In this document: piece after piece, positions 29,058 through 40,894 of the stretch
Numbering within the stretch: position 1 is the stretch's first letter
Layout: each line of letters opens with the position of its first letter
NCBI RefSeq assembly: GCF_003369915.1
Contig: NC_046674.1
Coordinates: 11,780,001 to 11,844,000 of the forward strand
Direction: 5' to 3'
Source of the DNA: Drosophila miranda
Taxonomy: Eukaryota; Arthropoda; Insecta; Diptera; Drosophilidae
DNA: 64,000 nucleotides
The notes under the pieces: model-generated
Seen by the model: only the letters and a program-made list of their open reading frames with translations
What the model was told of the DNA's origin: nothing
The model's database searches: none
Translations under genes and position numbers: made by a program

Positions 29058-31731
29058 TTAAATACTGATGATAGGATTGAACACCAACACAAATATACAT
29101 AAGATTATTCCACAAATAGTTGGAACTATTCTATTATTGCTTGAAACTCCCATTTTATATTCCATATCGATGTCGAGAAGAAGGTCATGATTTCGCGTAT
29201 AAAATTGGTGAATATCGCTGATCTATAATAATTAGAGATTTATCGTAAATGATGTGGTATGCCGTCGCTAGTCTTAGAATACGCTCCCAAGTACAGAATT
29301 TCGTTACTTTATAGGTGAAACATACCTCATTCCATCCATATTTGTTTTTAGCTTGAACAATCGCTTCGTATACGGCATTGTGTTCCAGGTTTCTGACTAC
29401 ATACGACATTAAGTAGTGTGATCCGTCTGTCCTTATTGGCGTTGGTTTGATGTGGTACTCGTGCCATTTACCAGGATGTTGATACGTTTCATTCATCTAA
29501 AATGTAGGAAAATAATGTTTAATTGGTTGGCCATTTCATTGGATCCACTGTTACCAAAAGACGCCGGTACAATAGCTTGATCTCATCCAATGGGGGCACA
29601 GACTCGATTGCCCATGTTAGGTTGTAGTGATCCAGAAATCCGCTTAGGGCGGGAGAAATAAAATCAGCTGGACCCGGTCGACCAGACACTTCAATATATT
29701 TCTTAGTTCTTCCCAGTGCATTATCAGCAACACAGCTATAATTGCCGAAATCTGTCGGTTGAAAGTTGCGAATAATAAGGCTGTATCTATCATCGCGTGG
29801 GTACATAGAACGACGATCAGTGGGATCCAGTAAAAATGAATTTTGGTACCATAGCATCTGTAAATAATAAAAAACAGACCGAAATTAGTTTCCCTCGCAA
29901 TGACTGTCGCATTTCTCTGGCAGTCTTTCGTAATCGCTGGGGGAGATCTCTTTGATGGGAAGAACGTAAAAAAAAAGAAAGGAACCACAACCGCTAGTTA
30001 TGTTGTAATGTTAATTCTTGCACTCCGCTTATCATCTTTCTCCCCAATGAATTACTTTATTCGAATTTCCGTTTCCATTGCTCTTTACATTTTGTTTAAA
30101 TCTGTCTCACTCTCTCTTCTTTAACCAACAACCCAACAACCCAATCGCACCCCTCCGCCAGAAGACGCACTTGGCACGAGAAAGAGTGTGAGTTAGAGAG
30201 AGAAAGAGGTAATGAGTAAGCGCTTCGAAGGGTTATCCACTGCACTTTCACTTGTACCTTCTGGCGGATCCAGAATCGGCATGGCTTTTTATTCTGATCA
30301 ATAATATATAAAAGTAGTGTATACTTTACTTTATACTTTACACTATACATATATGTAAACACTTCATGGGCAAAAAAAATTCCTTCTGGTTGTTAAAAAA
30401 AATTCACTTCCACCAAAAAAATAATATAGCGCTCAACCCTTCGAGTAACGAGTATGAAAATTGTGTTACTTACTTCAGAACTCACATCACCGTGCACAAT
30501 GCAGACCAGTTCAACATCATATCCTTCTGCAGCATGTACCCATGATTTTTCAACTGTAATTTCTGGGGGAGCTGGAAAATAAATAGTAATATTTTGTGAT
30601 ATTACAAAAAAATAGTATTACGATTATTTTCAACTTATAATGAGATATAAAATACTCTTACATAATATAGTTAGCTGTATGTCCATCGAAACTCGCTCTT
30701 TCACGCCATTATCTGCTGAACACTGATATGTGCCAGCATGGTGTCTGTCCACATTCTCTAATATCAATGTGGAGCTATCCGATAGATGAGTTGGTCCGGA
30801 AAACACATCTTTCTTGAACCAGAATATTGTTGGGACTGGATTACCAGAGGCTTTGCATTCCAATGTGACAGTGCTTCCTTTTCGCGCAGTGACTTGTCCA
30901 TTGTGCGGAAGTGCCCTCAGAGTTGGTGGGACTGAAAATAGTTTAGAGTTGTAAAGTAAATTCAGCCAAAATGCAATTATGTTTAAATAATATTATACCC
31001 AAAATTTCAACAGTATGGACTTGGTCACGATTTTCCTGATCCCCAAGTTGGCATATATAGTCCCCGGCATCCTGCGTCTTAACTCCATTGATCTGCAAGT
31101 TGTAGTCGCCAACAATTTTAAAACGTTGATCTCTTGATATTTTTAGATGCCCAGCAGTAAGCACAGATGAGCCCTTCCTCCACAACAGCACAAAAGATCC
31201 AAGATTTTGTACTTTGCATGGCAGCTCTATTGTTTCCCCAACAATGACTTTATAAAGGTGACCTCTAGATAAAAATTTCGGAGCAGTTGTGGGTGGATCA
31301 TTCTCAGGCAATATGAAGGATCCATCTGGAAAAGAAAGATATTCGGCATTTATTTGTTTATCTCAGTTTGAAGTAATTCTAAAAAATATTCAGAGCTTTC
31401 GCATCTCCATGTAGTCTTCTGATTGATTAACATATTGAATATTAGAAAAGTGTAAATATTCAAATGCATACTATAAGCATTTTGTATAAAAAATAAAGGT
31501 ACAGTACTTACCTATGCAGTATATAGTAAGCGCAAAGAAATATAGAGCAAATTGCCAATACGATCTCCTTGAGTAGTAACTCTGAAATACACGAAAAAAT
31601 GGTATATTTATGTTTGGATATACAAATCAGGTGCGGTACTTTCGGTTTGCTTTAAGACCTCGCAAATAAAACAATCTCGCCATATAAACTTGTAACAGGA
31701 AAGAAAATAACGACACAGAACCGGATGACAT
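29058..31731 (-). CDS. Klingon-type adhesion protein: 3 Ig domains, 1 FN3, GPI-like tail
   Basis: Cell-surface Ig-superfamily protein of the Klingon/CG7166 group. Exons supported by phase: 31512-31581, 30999-31325, 30662-30931, 30474-30571, 29555-29857, 29326-29496, 29058-29222 (467 residues). Exon 31512-31581 codes a hydrophobic signal segment. Ig1 runs from IELPCKV to DAGDYICQLGD, Ig2 from VTLECKA to AGTYQCSADN, and Ig3 from VELVCIV to FGNYSCVADNALG. The FN3 domain contains LLYRRLL joined to MNETYQHPGKWHEYHIKP. The protein ends in a hydrophobic stretch (IVPTICGIILCIFVLVF) with nothing after it, as expected for GPI attachment. The first coding exon is uncertain. The nearest in-phase choice is 31690-31731 (14 codons from an ATG), but its donor GTTTAT is weak, so the true start may lie further upstream. 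Klingon is the closest family I recognise, and which paralogue this is remains open. Confidence 0.85.
30130..30320 (+). repeat. Dispersed repeat family, partial copy in an intron
   Basis: Resembles the 830-940 part of copy A. It has CCCCTCCGCCAGAAG (30152), an AG-rich GAGTTAGAGAGAGAAAGAGG tract, then CCACTGCACTTTCACTTGTA (30238). Its two edges also pair with each other (CCGCCAGAAG at 30157 with CTTCTGGCGG at 30259). It lies in the Klingon-like gene between the exons that code the two halves of Ig3. Confidence 0.45.
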
Positions 31732-33424
31732 ATTGGATAATCTGTGATTAGATCAAGACTTGGCGTTTACTTGACCCTTGCAGTAGAGGCTATTGAATGA
31801 GAGTGGAGAGCTCCAAAATATGCCAATTTAATTGCTTAAAGTTGCACAATAAACACAACAAAGGAGCCTTTAGTCAATGGAAAGTCAGGGAAAAATAAGT
31901 AATCAACCATATTCTCTCATTCATATATATATTGCTTATTAATTACTTTTTGAGTAAAACAGCGAACTATTGGCTTAACATCGGAATGTTGAAATTCTTG
32001 CCCGCCGTTGAGGTACAATTTAATCACAGAAACAAAATAACCGGCTATTGAAATAGAGCAGGAATATATGTGTTCAGAAATGTATATTCTTTTAATGCCT
32101 CCTTTTCTGCAAGACAAAAATATTTAATTGAAAATCCGCAAGTGGATTGGTGGAGTGGTACTATATAGATTTGTACGTCCATATATATTAAATTCAAATG
32201 TACATACATTGTACATATGCGCATATTTATATGCATAAAGAAATACATAATACGTCCTCGTATGTACATATAACCGTTAATAAAAACTAGGGATGGGTGC
32301 GGGGGCGGGCCAATCTTGCAAGGCACGGACCGACTCGGCTAAAAAACGAAAAAATATTCGAGGCACGGTGTGCTACGGCAAAAAAAAGGCAGTCCATGCG
32401 CATCTCTAGTACAAACTAATCAATATGCAGGCCTTTTAAACCCAATGAAAACTTTAAACACTTCAATTATAAAGTTGGTAAAGATATATGAATACATATC
32501 TAAGTACACACACGATACGCGCTTATGTAAACCAAAATACACATACATACATACATATGTACATACATATGCAGGCATAGCCATATATATCCCCATAATG
32601 TACATATGTATATACTTTTACATTATTGCAGACAATAAGTCTTATTTGGTTTCAGAAGTGAAACATTTGAAGTTCACAGAAAAAAAATTCCAATTAATAC
32701 ACGACATTTATGTTGTAATAAACATTTCTGATGTTGGGGGCACACAATTTCGTCCTTACCATTTTAATATGTATTTATTGTGAGTATGTCTTTCTTTTTC
32801 TTAACTTTCCGTTAGCCACCAGTTATTTGAATATCGTGGGCACATTAACTCTCACAAAAATTCACTATTGCTTCCTAAATTAATATCATTTTCTCTTGTT
32901 TGATGTATAAAATGGACTAGAATCGAGGACTGACAAGTATAATTGTATTTATTCTTAAAAGTTATATTAATGGAGCGCATGCTCAGTCGAGGGCAGTGTT
33001 ATATCGAAAGCTTTTTGGAGCTTTAAAAGCGATATGATGCGAGTAAAGGTCTGGTCTGGCATCTTATCTGCCTCACTTATACTTGTAAGCCTCAACATAA
33101 TATTGGTTTTTGGGTTTTGTAGAATATAGAAGACAATATACAGAGATGGATTTTTTGTTTAGCTGAATACGCAAGAATTGTATTTATAAGAATATTATTT
33201 TGTGTAATTTTTTTAGGGTGCGATGAGTTTAATTTATTATTTTATGTTAAACTAACACTTCCGGCCCAGCTGAAAGGAAAATCTGAATAGTCGTAATTCA
33301 AAAATATTCTTATTAATGCAACACTATTCCTTATACGTTCCAAAATGTTTCAAAAGTTTATTTATGTGGGACTAATACATTTGAATTTGAATATTAATGA
33401 GCAGTAAGTGCGTATGAGATCCAC
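31732..33424. other. Spacer of 1.7 kb between the Klingon-like gene and the DRC11-type gene
   Basis: Apart from a small element at 32286-32410 and a CATACATACATATGTACATA microsatellite-like run (about 32530-32615), I see only AT-rich DNA. The promoter of the Klingon-like gene may start here, but no clear core motif was found. Confidence 0.5.
32286..32410. mobile_element. Small inverted-terminal element (about 125 bp), tentative
   Basis: The left end ACTAGGGATGGG and the reverse complement of the right end ACTAGAGATGCG match at 10 of 12 bases. The inside is much richer in GC than the flanks. It has no coding capacity. No convincing target-site duplication is visible. It may be a MITE-like insertion or a fragment of a larger element. 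Confidence 0.4.
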
Positions 33425-36400
33425 CTATTTCTTTTTCTTTTGTTTTGCCATCTTTTTAGCCATAAACTTGCGCCTTAATTTCAAAAATTTGTTAGACTTT
33501 CCAAACCATTTGTCAAATTTGTCCATGATCTAAAGATATTAAGTAACGTATATTATCAATTTTTGGATTACAAGCTTTGATGTTTTACCTTTTGTTCTGG
33601 AGGAAATATTGGCTCATCATGTTTGCTCAAGAAATATTCCAAAAATTCGTTGGGGTCTAACGCTTCATTGTTAAGCCTCATTCTTCGTGAAACATCTAAT
33701 GTCTGACTTATGTTCTGTGCGATATCACCAGAGTTATATGCTTGCAAGACTCTTGCCAGTGCAGAATATGCATGCTCCTCCATATCTTCTACGTTTTCTG
33801 TCATTAGTTCTAGCCAAAGCAGGAAACTAGTACCATAGTCGCACCTTGGTATAAGCAGGACTTTCTGGAATGCTTTTTTGAATTTTCCCTTCGCAGACCA
33901 TGGCATGTTGCTGGTGCCCAATAAAACAACCTTGTCAGTTTTTTTGATATTTTTCAAAATGCCTTTCGGTATAGAAGGACCGAGGAGCGTTGGATTAATT
34001 TCCTTTAGCTCAGGCGGAATCTTTTTCAAAAATACACGATGAGCTTCTTCGATATATAATATAGCTGGCTGAAAGGCCTTTGCTACTTTCATAACAACAT
34101 GTAGGAAATACTTCATATTATCAGCAAATTTAAAAACTTTTTCTGGACTAAGATTTATAAATACAGCATCTGAAATATAAACGATAATCGATATAAGTCA
34201 TAACTGATTTATCATATGTCAATGCATTATACATACCTAATTCCGATGCAATTATATTACAAAGTAGCTTTTTCCCACTGTTAAGTGGTCCTATTAATAA
34301 AATTGACTTTGGTTTATCAATATCGAATTCTCCCATTCCCAGCATTGATTCTTGAATGATCATTTTTATATCCCCCTTCGCTGGGCCCACAGTTCTGTAA
34401 AATGTGTTCACATTCGTATAAATGAGACGATATTAAATATTAAACTATAAAAGTACTAACGTTAAACCATCTTCATCTCTTGTATCATTTGCTAAAAAGT
34501 TGAAGTCGGCAATAAATTCATCAAAATCTTTGTGGGAAACTTCCTCTATAATTCCTTCATCTTTCAATTCTTGGTATAATGAATCAAGCGTTCGATCGGC
34601 TGTCATATCCTTGACCTTTTTCTTCTTTTTTTCCTTTTTAGCTTTGGCCTTCTTTACTTTTTGAGCCTTATATTTTGTCTTGGTATCTTTAGCCAAAGCT
34701 GCTCTAAGCAGCTCATATTCTATCCTATAAGATAATCGATTCAATTAACTTCAAATATAACTATTAAACTTAAAAGTATGATGTGTTACTTATCGAGTTT
34801 CTGTATACCAACAAAACCTTCAAAATGTAATCAGAATCGGTATAGGTACTTTTACTTACAAAGAAACAAGAAATGTGTAATATATTTACCTCATATATTC
34901 ATCAACCAATCCTCTCAGCTCCTGATGTATCTTCGCCAACTCTTCCTCTGTAACCCAATCTTTGATCGGATCATGATTTTTGTTGAGGTATTCATCAATG
35001 TTTCTCCAATCAAGAGCAAATTGCTTCATTGCTTCTTCAATATTTGCTGTAAATATATATATATATAAATATATGATGTTTGTTGTAGTATAGCGCAAAA
35101 ACAAACACGATAGAGTATACATATGCTCTCCCTACCTATGGCTTTGCTTGAAGTCATCTCGTAGGCAACATCAATTATTCCGGCATCTTTTAATTTTTTC
35201 CTTCGTTTCGCGTCCTTCATTTTCTGCTTTCGTATTTTGTCCTTTTGTTTCTGCTTTTCTGCCTTTTTCTTTTCAGCCAACTTCTGGCGTTCCGCTTTGG
35301 TCATAGGCTTTTTACCTAGAGTGTCTTGAAACTCTAATGGAGTCATTGTTTCATCGATGACAACTAATACGGTTCCAGTTTTAATCGGATCGGGGTATGG
35401 GTGGAAGTTTCCGGTCTTTTCATAACTGTTAAGAAAATTAATTGAATAATGTAAATATAAATTGTTGATAATGTTGTAGCCTTCCCTTCTCTGTTCAAAG
35501 TTATGCATACAAAAAGATGTCATAGAACTTACAATTCCTTAAACCAGGCACGAATATGATCGGATATGTCTTCCATCATCCAAGGAGTTCGCATTTGCAG
35601 AAGCCTTGTTCGTTCATCAGTAATTAATTGAATATATTCCTCGTCCAGCTTCTTTTTCAACATCTCCTTTTTATACATTTCAAAAACTGAATTCGCAAAA
35701 CGGTTCGGGCGTTTTAGCTTTCTATGTTTTTTCATACCGTATAATTCTTCTTTAAATCTACTTCTCATTCTCATAATCTTTCTTGTCTTGTAGCGCCTCC
35801 AGCAATTTTGTATCTTACTAGCTGCATCGTCTCGTAGTTTATTTAGCCTTTCCAATTCTTCATCTAGAATAAAAATATAGCTCGAATTAAAATATATATA
35901 TATTCATCATAAATTTATTTACTATCAGTAGACGGCTCCAATACATCCTTTTTTTCCTTTAAGTTTTCACATGATTCCACGTCCTTTATAAAATCGGCCG
36001 CAAATATAGTTCTCTTAACAGGTATACTCATTGCTTGATCCGGCTTGAATGTAAATCTATAGTTGATTTTTTTTCTTTGTAGGACCTTGAGAAATTTCTT
36101 TTTATCATAGTTTATATTTGACTTATACACACGAGCTCTGCGCGCCCTTTCGTGCGCTTGAATAAGGGTCACTGCTTCTGTAACTTTGACCCAATCCTGT
36201 GCTTCCTTCTCAACCTTTTCTATATCATTCATGTACAATTTGTTATCGGCTACGATATTTTGAACGTCCAAGGGACGGCGATATAAAAATTGAGGTGATC
36301 TCCAGATAACCAGATCCCGCGGCGTGAGCCTTCTAGCAATTAATGCTTTATCTATATATACGTACTCGCTCAACTCCATGCCTTTCAATTCATCCTTGAG

Positions 36401-36658
36401 CCTCAGCAGCTGCTGTGTTGCACTCTCAACAAGAATGCGCACTACAGCTCGTTTTTGCACTTGAAAAGTATTATGATAGATGAAACTCAACTTGTTTACA
36501 AGCTCTACGTATAGCACATAAAGCTCGGAAAATATTTTAAACGAGATAGCCTTCTCTTCGGGGGGTTCCATTTTCTTCAATCGATTCTGCTTTTTGATGA
36601 GTTGCCCAATATCTTTTCTGGTAGCTACCCATAGCTTATGATTAAGGTCAAAAGACAT
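33425..36658 (-). CDS. DRC11: IQ and AAA domain protein, IQCA1/DRC11 type
   Basis: Likely subunit of the nexin-dynein regulatory complex, which links axonemal doublets in motile cilia. In flies this would mean mainly sperm and mechanosensory cilia. Exons: 35923-36658, 35533-35863, 35136-35425, 34890-35046, 34461-34724, 34237-34394, 33589-34169, 33425-33529, giving 873 residues (human IQCA1 has about 820). An IQ motif (AASKIQNCWRRYKTRK) lies at about residue 256. A Lys-rich coiled region follows (AERQKLAEKKKAEKQKQKDK), and a second basic tract (KVKKAKAKKEKKKKKVKD) lies further on. The AAA module has a Walker A-like GPLNSGKK and a Walker B-like AILYIEEAHR. The C-terminus is strongly basic. Walker A has Lys where Thr or Ser is usual, so ATP hydrolysis is doubtful. 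The start is the first ATG (36656-36658), since the upstream in-frame codon is TTG. Confidence 0.88.
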
Positions 36659-36835
36659 TGTTTTTATTGAATTGTACAAAAATTCTCTGAGGGAGTATGT
36701 ATGTGTTATATATTGTATTTATTTGTATTTATACACTAAATAAAATAATAAGTCGGTTAAGTGATTTTGCATGGGTTACTTAGTACCAATATAAATTGAT
36801 ACACACACAATCTATTACTTATCTTTCATGAACAA

Positions 36836-37747
36836 TCAGGGTATTTGGAAAGGAACTACAACCGCTTCTTTGTGGTCGATCTGTATTTGATTAACACCGA
36901 TGAGGGCTTTCTCAATAAACAATTTCATCTGAAAATAGAAACAATGCATGAATTATGACTTCAGTTCGTTAAAGCTCAAACATATACAGCTACAGAATAC
37001 ATAGTAGTTATCAAATTCTGCAAGGTAACGCAGACTTACAAAATCAACTTTATTAGCGACTAACCTGAAGTGTATCCTTAGCATAAATTGGTTTTGTTAT
37101 ATAAAACTGATGACTGGGAACATCTTTCAACAGGCCTGGATAAATTCAAATTACATTGTTAAGTTTAATTATAATAATAATCAAGGGGTGCCTTACCTTT
37201 CCTTGTTATGTTGGGATGCTGAACATTGTTCCACAGTTCATGCAAGCGCTGCGAATAAGTCTTTATTCTGTCGGTGTACTCCTGATGTTCCAGGCTATGG
37301 CAATCCATAGCGCCCACATTGATCATGTTTCTAGAAATATGAATGCAGATAAGTATATATGTACATATGTATGTATGCACAATGCATATGCATATATGTA
37401 TGTGGGTATGGGCATGCATATTGCGTCTTTTGAACTACGTACATTGCTGTATTCTGTACAAGTCTAGATAGTGCCGTTTGGTCATCTTTTTTGGGAAGTG
37501 AGTGGGAATAATCGTTACTTAAGCCATCGGAATTGCTTCTTCTAAGGGCTGGACTATGGTTGACGGGATCTACGAGTAGGTGTGTTCTTTCGTTTGGTTC
37601 AATGTTCTGCAAGACAAAGTAGCAATGCTTCTATTATTGTCCAAAAATGTCGTCATTACAGCTTACCTGAGCACCAACGTCCTCGGCGCAATGCAAGCAA
37701 CTGCACACCGAAGCAATGTAGTTCCAAACAGAATTAACATATTCCAT
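36836..37747 (-). CDS. Lamtor1: Ragulator subunit Lamtor1 (p18)
   Basis: Membrane anchor of the Ragulator-Rag complex, which recruits mTORC1 to lysosomes. Exons: 37667-37747, 37443-37606, 37197-37330, 37065-37135, 36836-36928, giving 180 residues (human 161). Recognised by NIEPNERTHLLVDPV, the helical stretch INVGAMDCHSLEHQEYTDRI and the terminal AVVVPFQIP, which parallels the vertebrate end. Vertebrate p18 begins with Met-Gly and is myristoylated. This protein begins MEYVNSVWNYIASVCSCLHC. It therefore cannot be N-myristoylated at Gly2, although the CSCLHC cysteines could be palmitoylated. The gene ends only 178 bp from the DRC11 start on the same strand, and three DRE-type motifs lie upstream. 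Confidence 0.92.
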
Positions 37748-37830
37748 ATTACACGTGCGTTTTATTATTATTTTTATTATTCAACATTCATTCAACAGTT
37801 TAATTATTGTAAAATTTAGTGATGTGAAAC

Positions 37831-37883
37831 TATCGATGGTTTCCTTGCAGCGAGACCATCGATATTTTTTCGATGTTATCGAT
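37831..37883 (-). promoter_or_regulatory. Cluster of three DRE-type motifs upstream of Lamtor1
   Basis: TATCGAT occurs at 37831-37837 and 37877-37883, and ATCGATA at 37858-37864. All lie within 140 bp of the Lamtor1 ATG. Clustered DRE sites are typical of DREF-driven housekeeping promoters in Drosophila. Confidence 0.75.
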
Positions 37884-38539
37884 GTAAAGCTAGCTTAAAT
37901 CTTTGAACATGTGGAAATTTCGGCATTTTTAAGCAAAATTAAGGATCTCCGAATGATCTTATATCTTATTGATATAAATTAAAGTTCATAGTTCAATAGT
38001 TCTTTTTGTTTTTCATTTAATCAATGCAATTTTCTTAAAACCATATATCGAAACTACGCAAAACACCGATGTTTTATCACCAGCAATGAAAATAAGTGTT
38101 ACCATAACTTGGGTGTTATTATTATAAATAATAATATAATGCATACATTGGATTGCTATTTTCTGAACAAATATTTGACCAAGTTGGTATTGGAAAAACC
38201 TTGCCTAAATAGCTGAAAATACCTTAGAGTTGAAAGTTCAACTCTTCGAAAACCGGTGGCTGTGGGTTGCGCTTGTTGGAACTGGGCGTCAAGGTGTCAT
38301 TGGCCCACGCGAAAGGTGCCGGTGACTGCCCAGTGGGGATTCCACAGATTGGCGGCAGCGATCAAAATACAAAACACGTGAAGCACGTTACACTCAGAGC
38401 TTCAGCCTGGCGGGGTGCCAGAATAATAACTACCACAGTCTTAAACGGTTGGGGCATAATCCCCTAGTTCTTTATGTTCTATGTCCTACTGGAGTAGAAT
38501 GGCTCTCTTGCGGGGTGGAAATACTATTCCTTTTGGGCT
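37884..38539. other. Spacer between Lamtor1 and the 3' end of Alg11
   Basis: The left half is AT-rich. From 38250 to 38520 the sequence is noticeably richer in GC, with an open plus-strand frame (38267-38467) of no recognised family. It may be a repeat remnant or antisense DNA over the Alg11 3' UTR. I cannot support a gene. Confidence 0.4.
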
Positions 38540-40420
38540 TTATACGTCTGTAAACAAGGTTGAGGTAGCTCGTAAAAAACCTTTTTCAAATTCTTGTTCA
38601 GAAAATCTCTCCACCGATGATCTGAAAAGAAACAACAACATAGATACATAGGTAGTTTTTAAGATACAAATTGGTTTTCACATACCTTGCCGCATTTCGA
38701 ATTCTATTTGTGTCAAACGAATCGAGAATAATATTTAATATATTTTCCGCATACTCAACTGCATCAGTTGCGAGAAATCCGTTTTGACTGCCTTCAGAGG
38801 TTTCAATGATATCGAGTAGAGGACCTCCAGACCTATGAGCTACCATTATAAGACCAGCTGCCATACATTCAACAATTCCAATTCCAAAATGTTCATTCCA
38901 CATGGTATGTATTCCAATATGAGCACTTTGAAATAGCCTCAGAAGATCATCATACGAAACATTCACATGAAATTGAACACAGTTTTCCAGAGACAAATGC
39001 TTTGACAAATCTTCCATGTTTTTCAGCCTCTCGTAGTCATCTTTATTTCGGCAGGAGCCCACAATGACGAGTCGTATTTTATTCCAAAGGGATTCCTCTT
39101 GTGCTAATAAAGTTCTTAGCTCATACATAGCTTGTAGTTGCAATGGATGGTCTTTTTCTGGACGAAACTGTCCCACAGATAATATGATAACCTCATCATT
39201 TTTCTCTGAATGCGGAAGATTTTTAAGATGGCTCACTTCACAGGGAGGATACACACGATGCGTTTTAAAGGGCACATCCCACAGTTGTAATATGTGATTC
39301 TCAGTCCATGTGGAGTTTACCATAATTGTGTCAGCGCAACGGCCCATCCATTTATAAATCTAGGAATGTTGTAGATAAGGTTTAATCATTACCTTACCTT
39401 TGTAAGCAACTCACCTTTGAAAACAAGCGGTAATAAGTCAGTTTTGCCCAAGTAAGAAATGGATTTCTCGCCACGTATTTCTTGTTGTTGTGGGCCAATT
39501 GGCGACTCTGAACTCTCCTTAACATGTCGGTACTGATCACTGGATAATGTACGTAGGCGCCGATTTTCGCCTGAACCAAATATCGGAATAGAGGAAAAGT
39601 AAAAGCATATCCCATGGTATCAATAAAGACATCCGGAGGGAATTTGCAAAGCGCTTCCAATCCTAATAGCATGGATCCTAGGCTTTGGCCCAATAAAGTA
39701 AAGTGCGGATAGGTTTTCGATTCTATCCAGTTCCGTTGCTTCAAAAACACGAACTCTACGTTATCGCTATCAATTACAATGTTGAACACATTCTTAGCTT
39801 TTTCTAATATTGAATTCGGGGACGCATCTATGTCTCCCGTATAAATAACCATCTTGGCATTGGGGTACTTTTCCTTAAATGAAATAATGTTGAAAAGATG
39901 TTAACAAATTATTGAGCAAATGTGAACGGAACGGGTAGCTCTGAAGATAGCTCGGAGGCTACACATTGTAAAAATATCATTCAAAAACGTGCCTCTGCCC
40001 CAAAATTTGTCGGATAGTGCAATCACAAGCCTAACCATACAGCTTAGATAAGGCCAACTTCTTATCAACATATGATGTTTGTACATAGAGAGTGATTGAG
40101 TGCAGATTCTAGCCAGACTTTAAGGCAGACTATGTTTCAACAAGAAAAGTACCTGCAAAGCTCTCACGGCGCACCATAAGACACGCTCACCACCACCACC
40201 CGAGTTACAGTAGGGATGGAAAATGCCGACATAAACCCTATTATCTGAAGACGACGCATGCAATTTATTTTTCTTGTTTTGTAGCCACTGTCGCAAACAA
40301 ATAAACGAAGCAATGGATATGGAGAGCAGCAGTAGCAGCATCCAAAGGCTATAAAGAAAACCAATTATTAAGAAACTCAAGTAAAAGTAACATCCTTTTC
40401 TCTTACACTAAGCCAATCAT
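38540..40420 (-). CDS. Alg11: GDP-Man:Man3GlcNAc2-PP-dolichol alpha-1,2-mannosyltransferase
   Basis: ER-membrane GT-B enzyme that adds the fourth and fifth mannoses to the lipid-linked N-glycan precursor on the cytosolic face. Exons: 40407-40420, 40153-40348, 39415-39873, 38686-39359, 38540-38621, giving 474 residues (human 492). The first coding exon is only 14 nt (MIGLV, with the Val codon split by the intron) and is followed by a hydrophobic anchor ([18 protein letters not shown]). Family motifs: [102 protein letters not shown] and [10 protein letters not shown] (donor-binding E-x7-E region). The gene ends [20 protein letters not shown]. The start and 14-nt exon were chosen because the only in-frame start in the next exon region is TTG and the splice phase closes exactly. 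Confidence 0.93.
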
Positions 40421-40480
40421 TATATAGTTAGTTTGTTGTTTTTGTTTGTTGTTGTTTTGTCATTATTATAACACGTATGC

Positions 40481-40543
40481 AGTGTGACCGCGGATTATCT
40501 ATAAGACATATGGACCGTATATGACCCTCAGAAATATACCGAA
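40481..40543 (-). promoter_or_regulatory. Alg11 promoter: Ohler motif 1 and motif 6
   Basis: On the minus strand, GGTCACACT (plus strand 40481-40489) matches Ohler motif 1, the M1BP site. It stands about 60 bp before the Alg11 ATG. The plus-strand string AAATATACCGAA (40532-40543) is the reverse complement of the motif 6 consensus. Motifs 1 and 6 commonly occur together in broadly expressed fly promoters. Further AAAATATAC strings follow at about 40560, 40744, 40840 and 40872. Confidence 0.7.
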
Positions 40544-40894
40544 AACGTCACAAAATTCAAAATATACTGACAAATTATTTGTATCATGTTGCATCATATT
40601 CCTCGCTCTTGATATTCGGTTGAATATTACCCGCAAGTTTCGACCTGAGGGTCTGAACTCTTAACTTGATTCGATTGATAAATCAATTTCCTACAATACT
40701 GGTTAACTTTAAGTTCTTTAAGTTTCATCTCTACACGCGTCCTAAAATATACTGGAAAATACTATACATATTATAAAATTTGCAAGGTGTGAGCTAGACA
40801 TGGTGGCAAGAAAATCAATGTAACCTGGGACTTAGCAATAAAATATACAGTCTGCCCATCGGAAAAATACTAAAATATATACCGATGAAAAAAC
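40544..40894. other. Spacer between the Alg11 promoter and the satellite array
   Basis: AT-rich DNA with four or five AAAATATAC-like strings resembling motif 6. No gene. The satellite begins at about 40895. Confidence 0.5.

Noticed and set aside
38267..38467. GC-rich 66-codon frame antisense to the Alg11 3' end
   Set aside because: Short, with no motif or matching splice sites. The raised GC is noted but does not make a gene.
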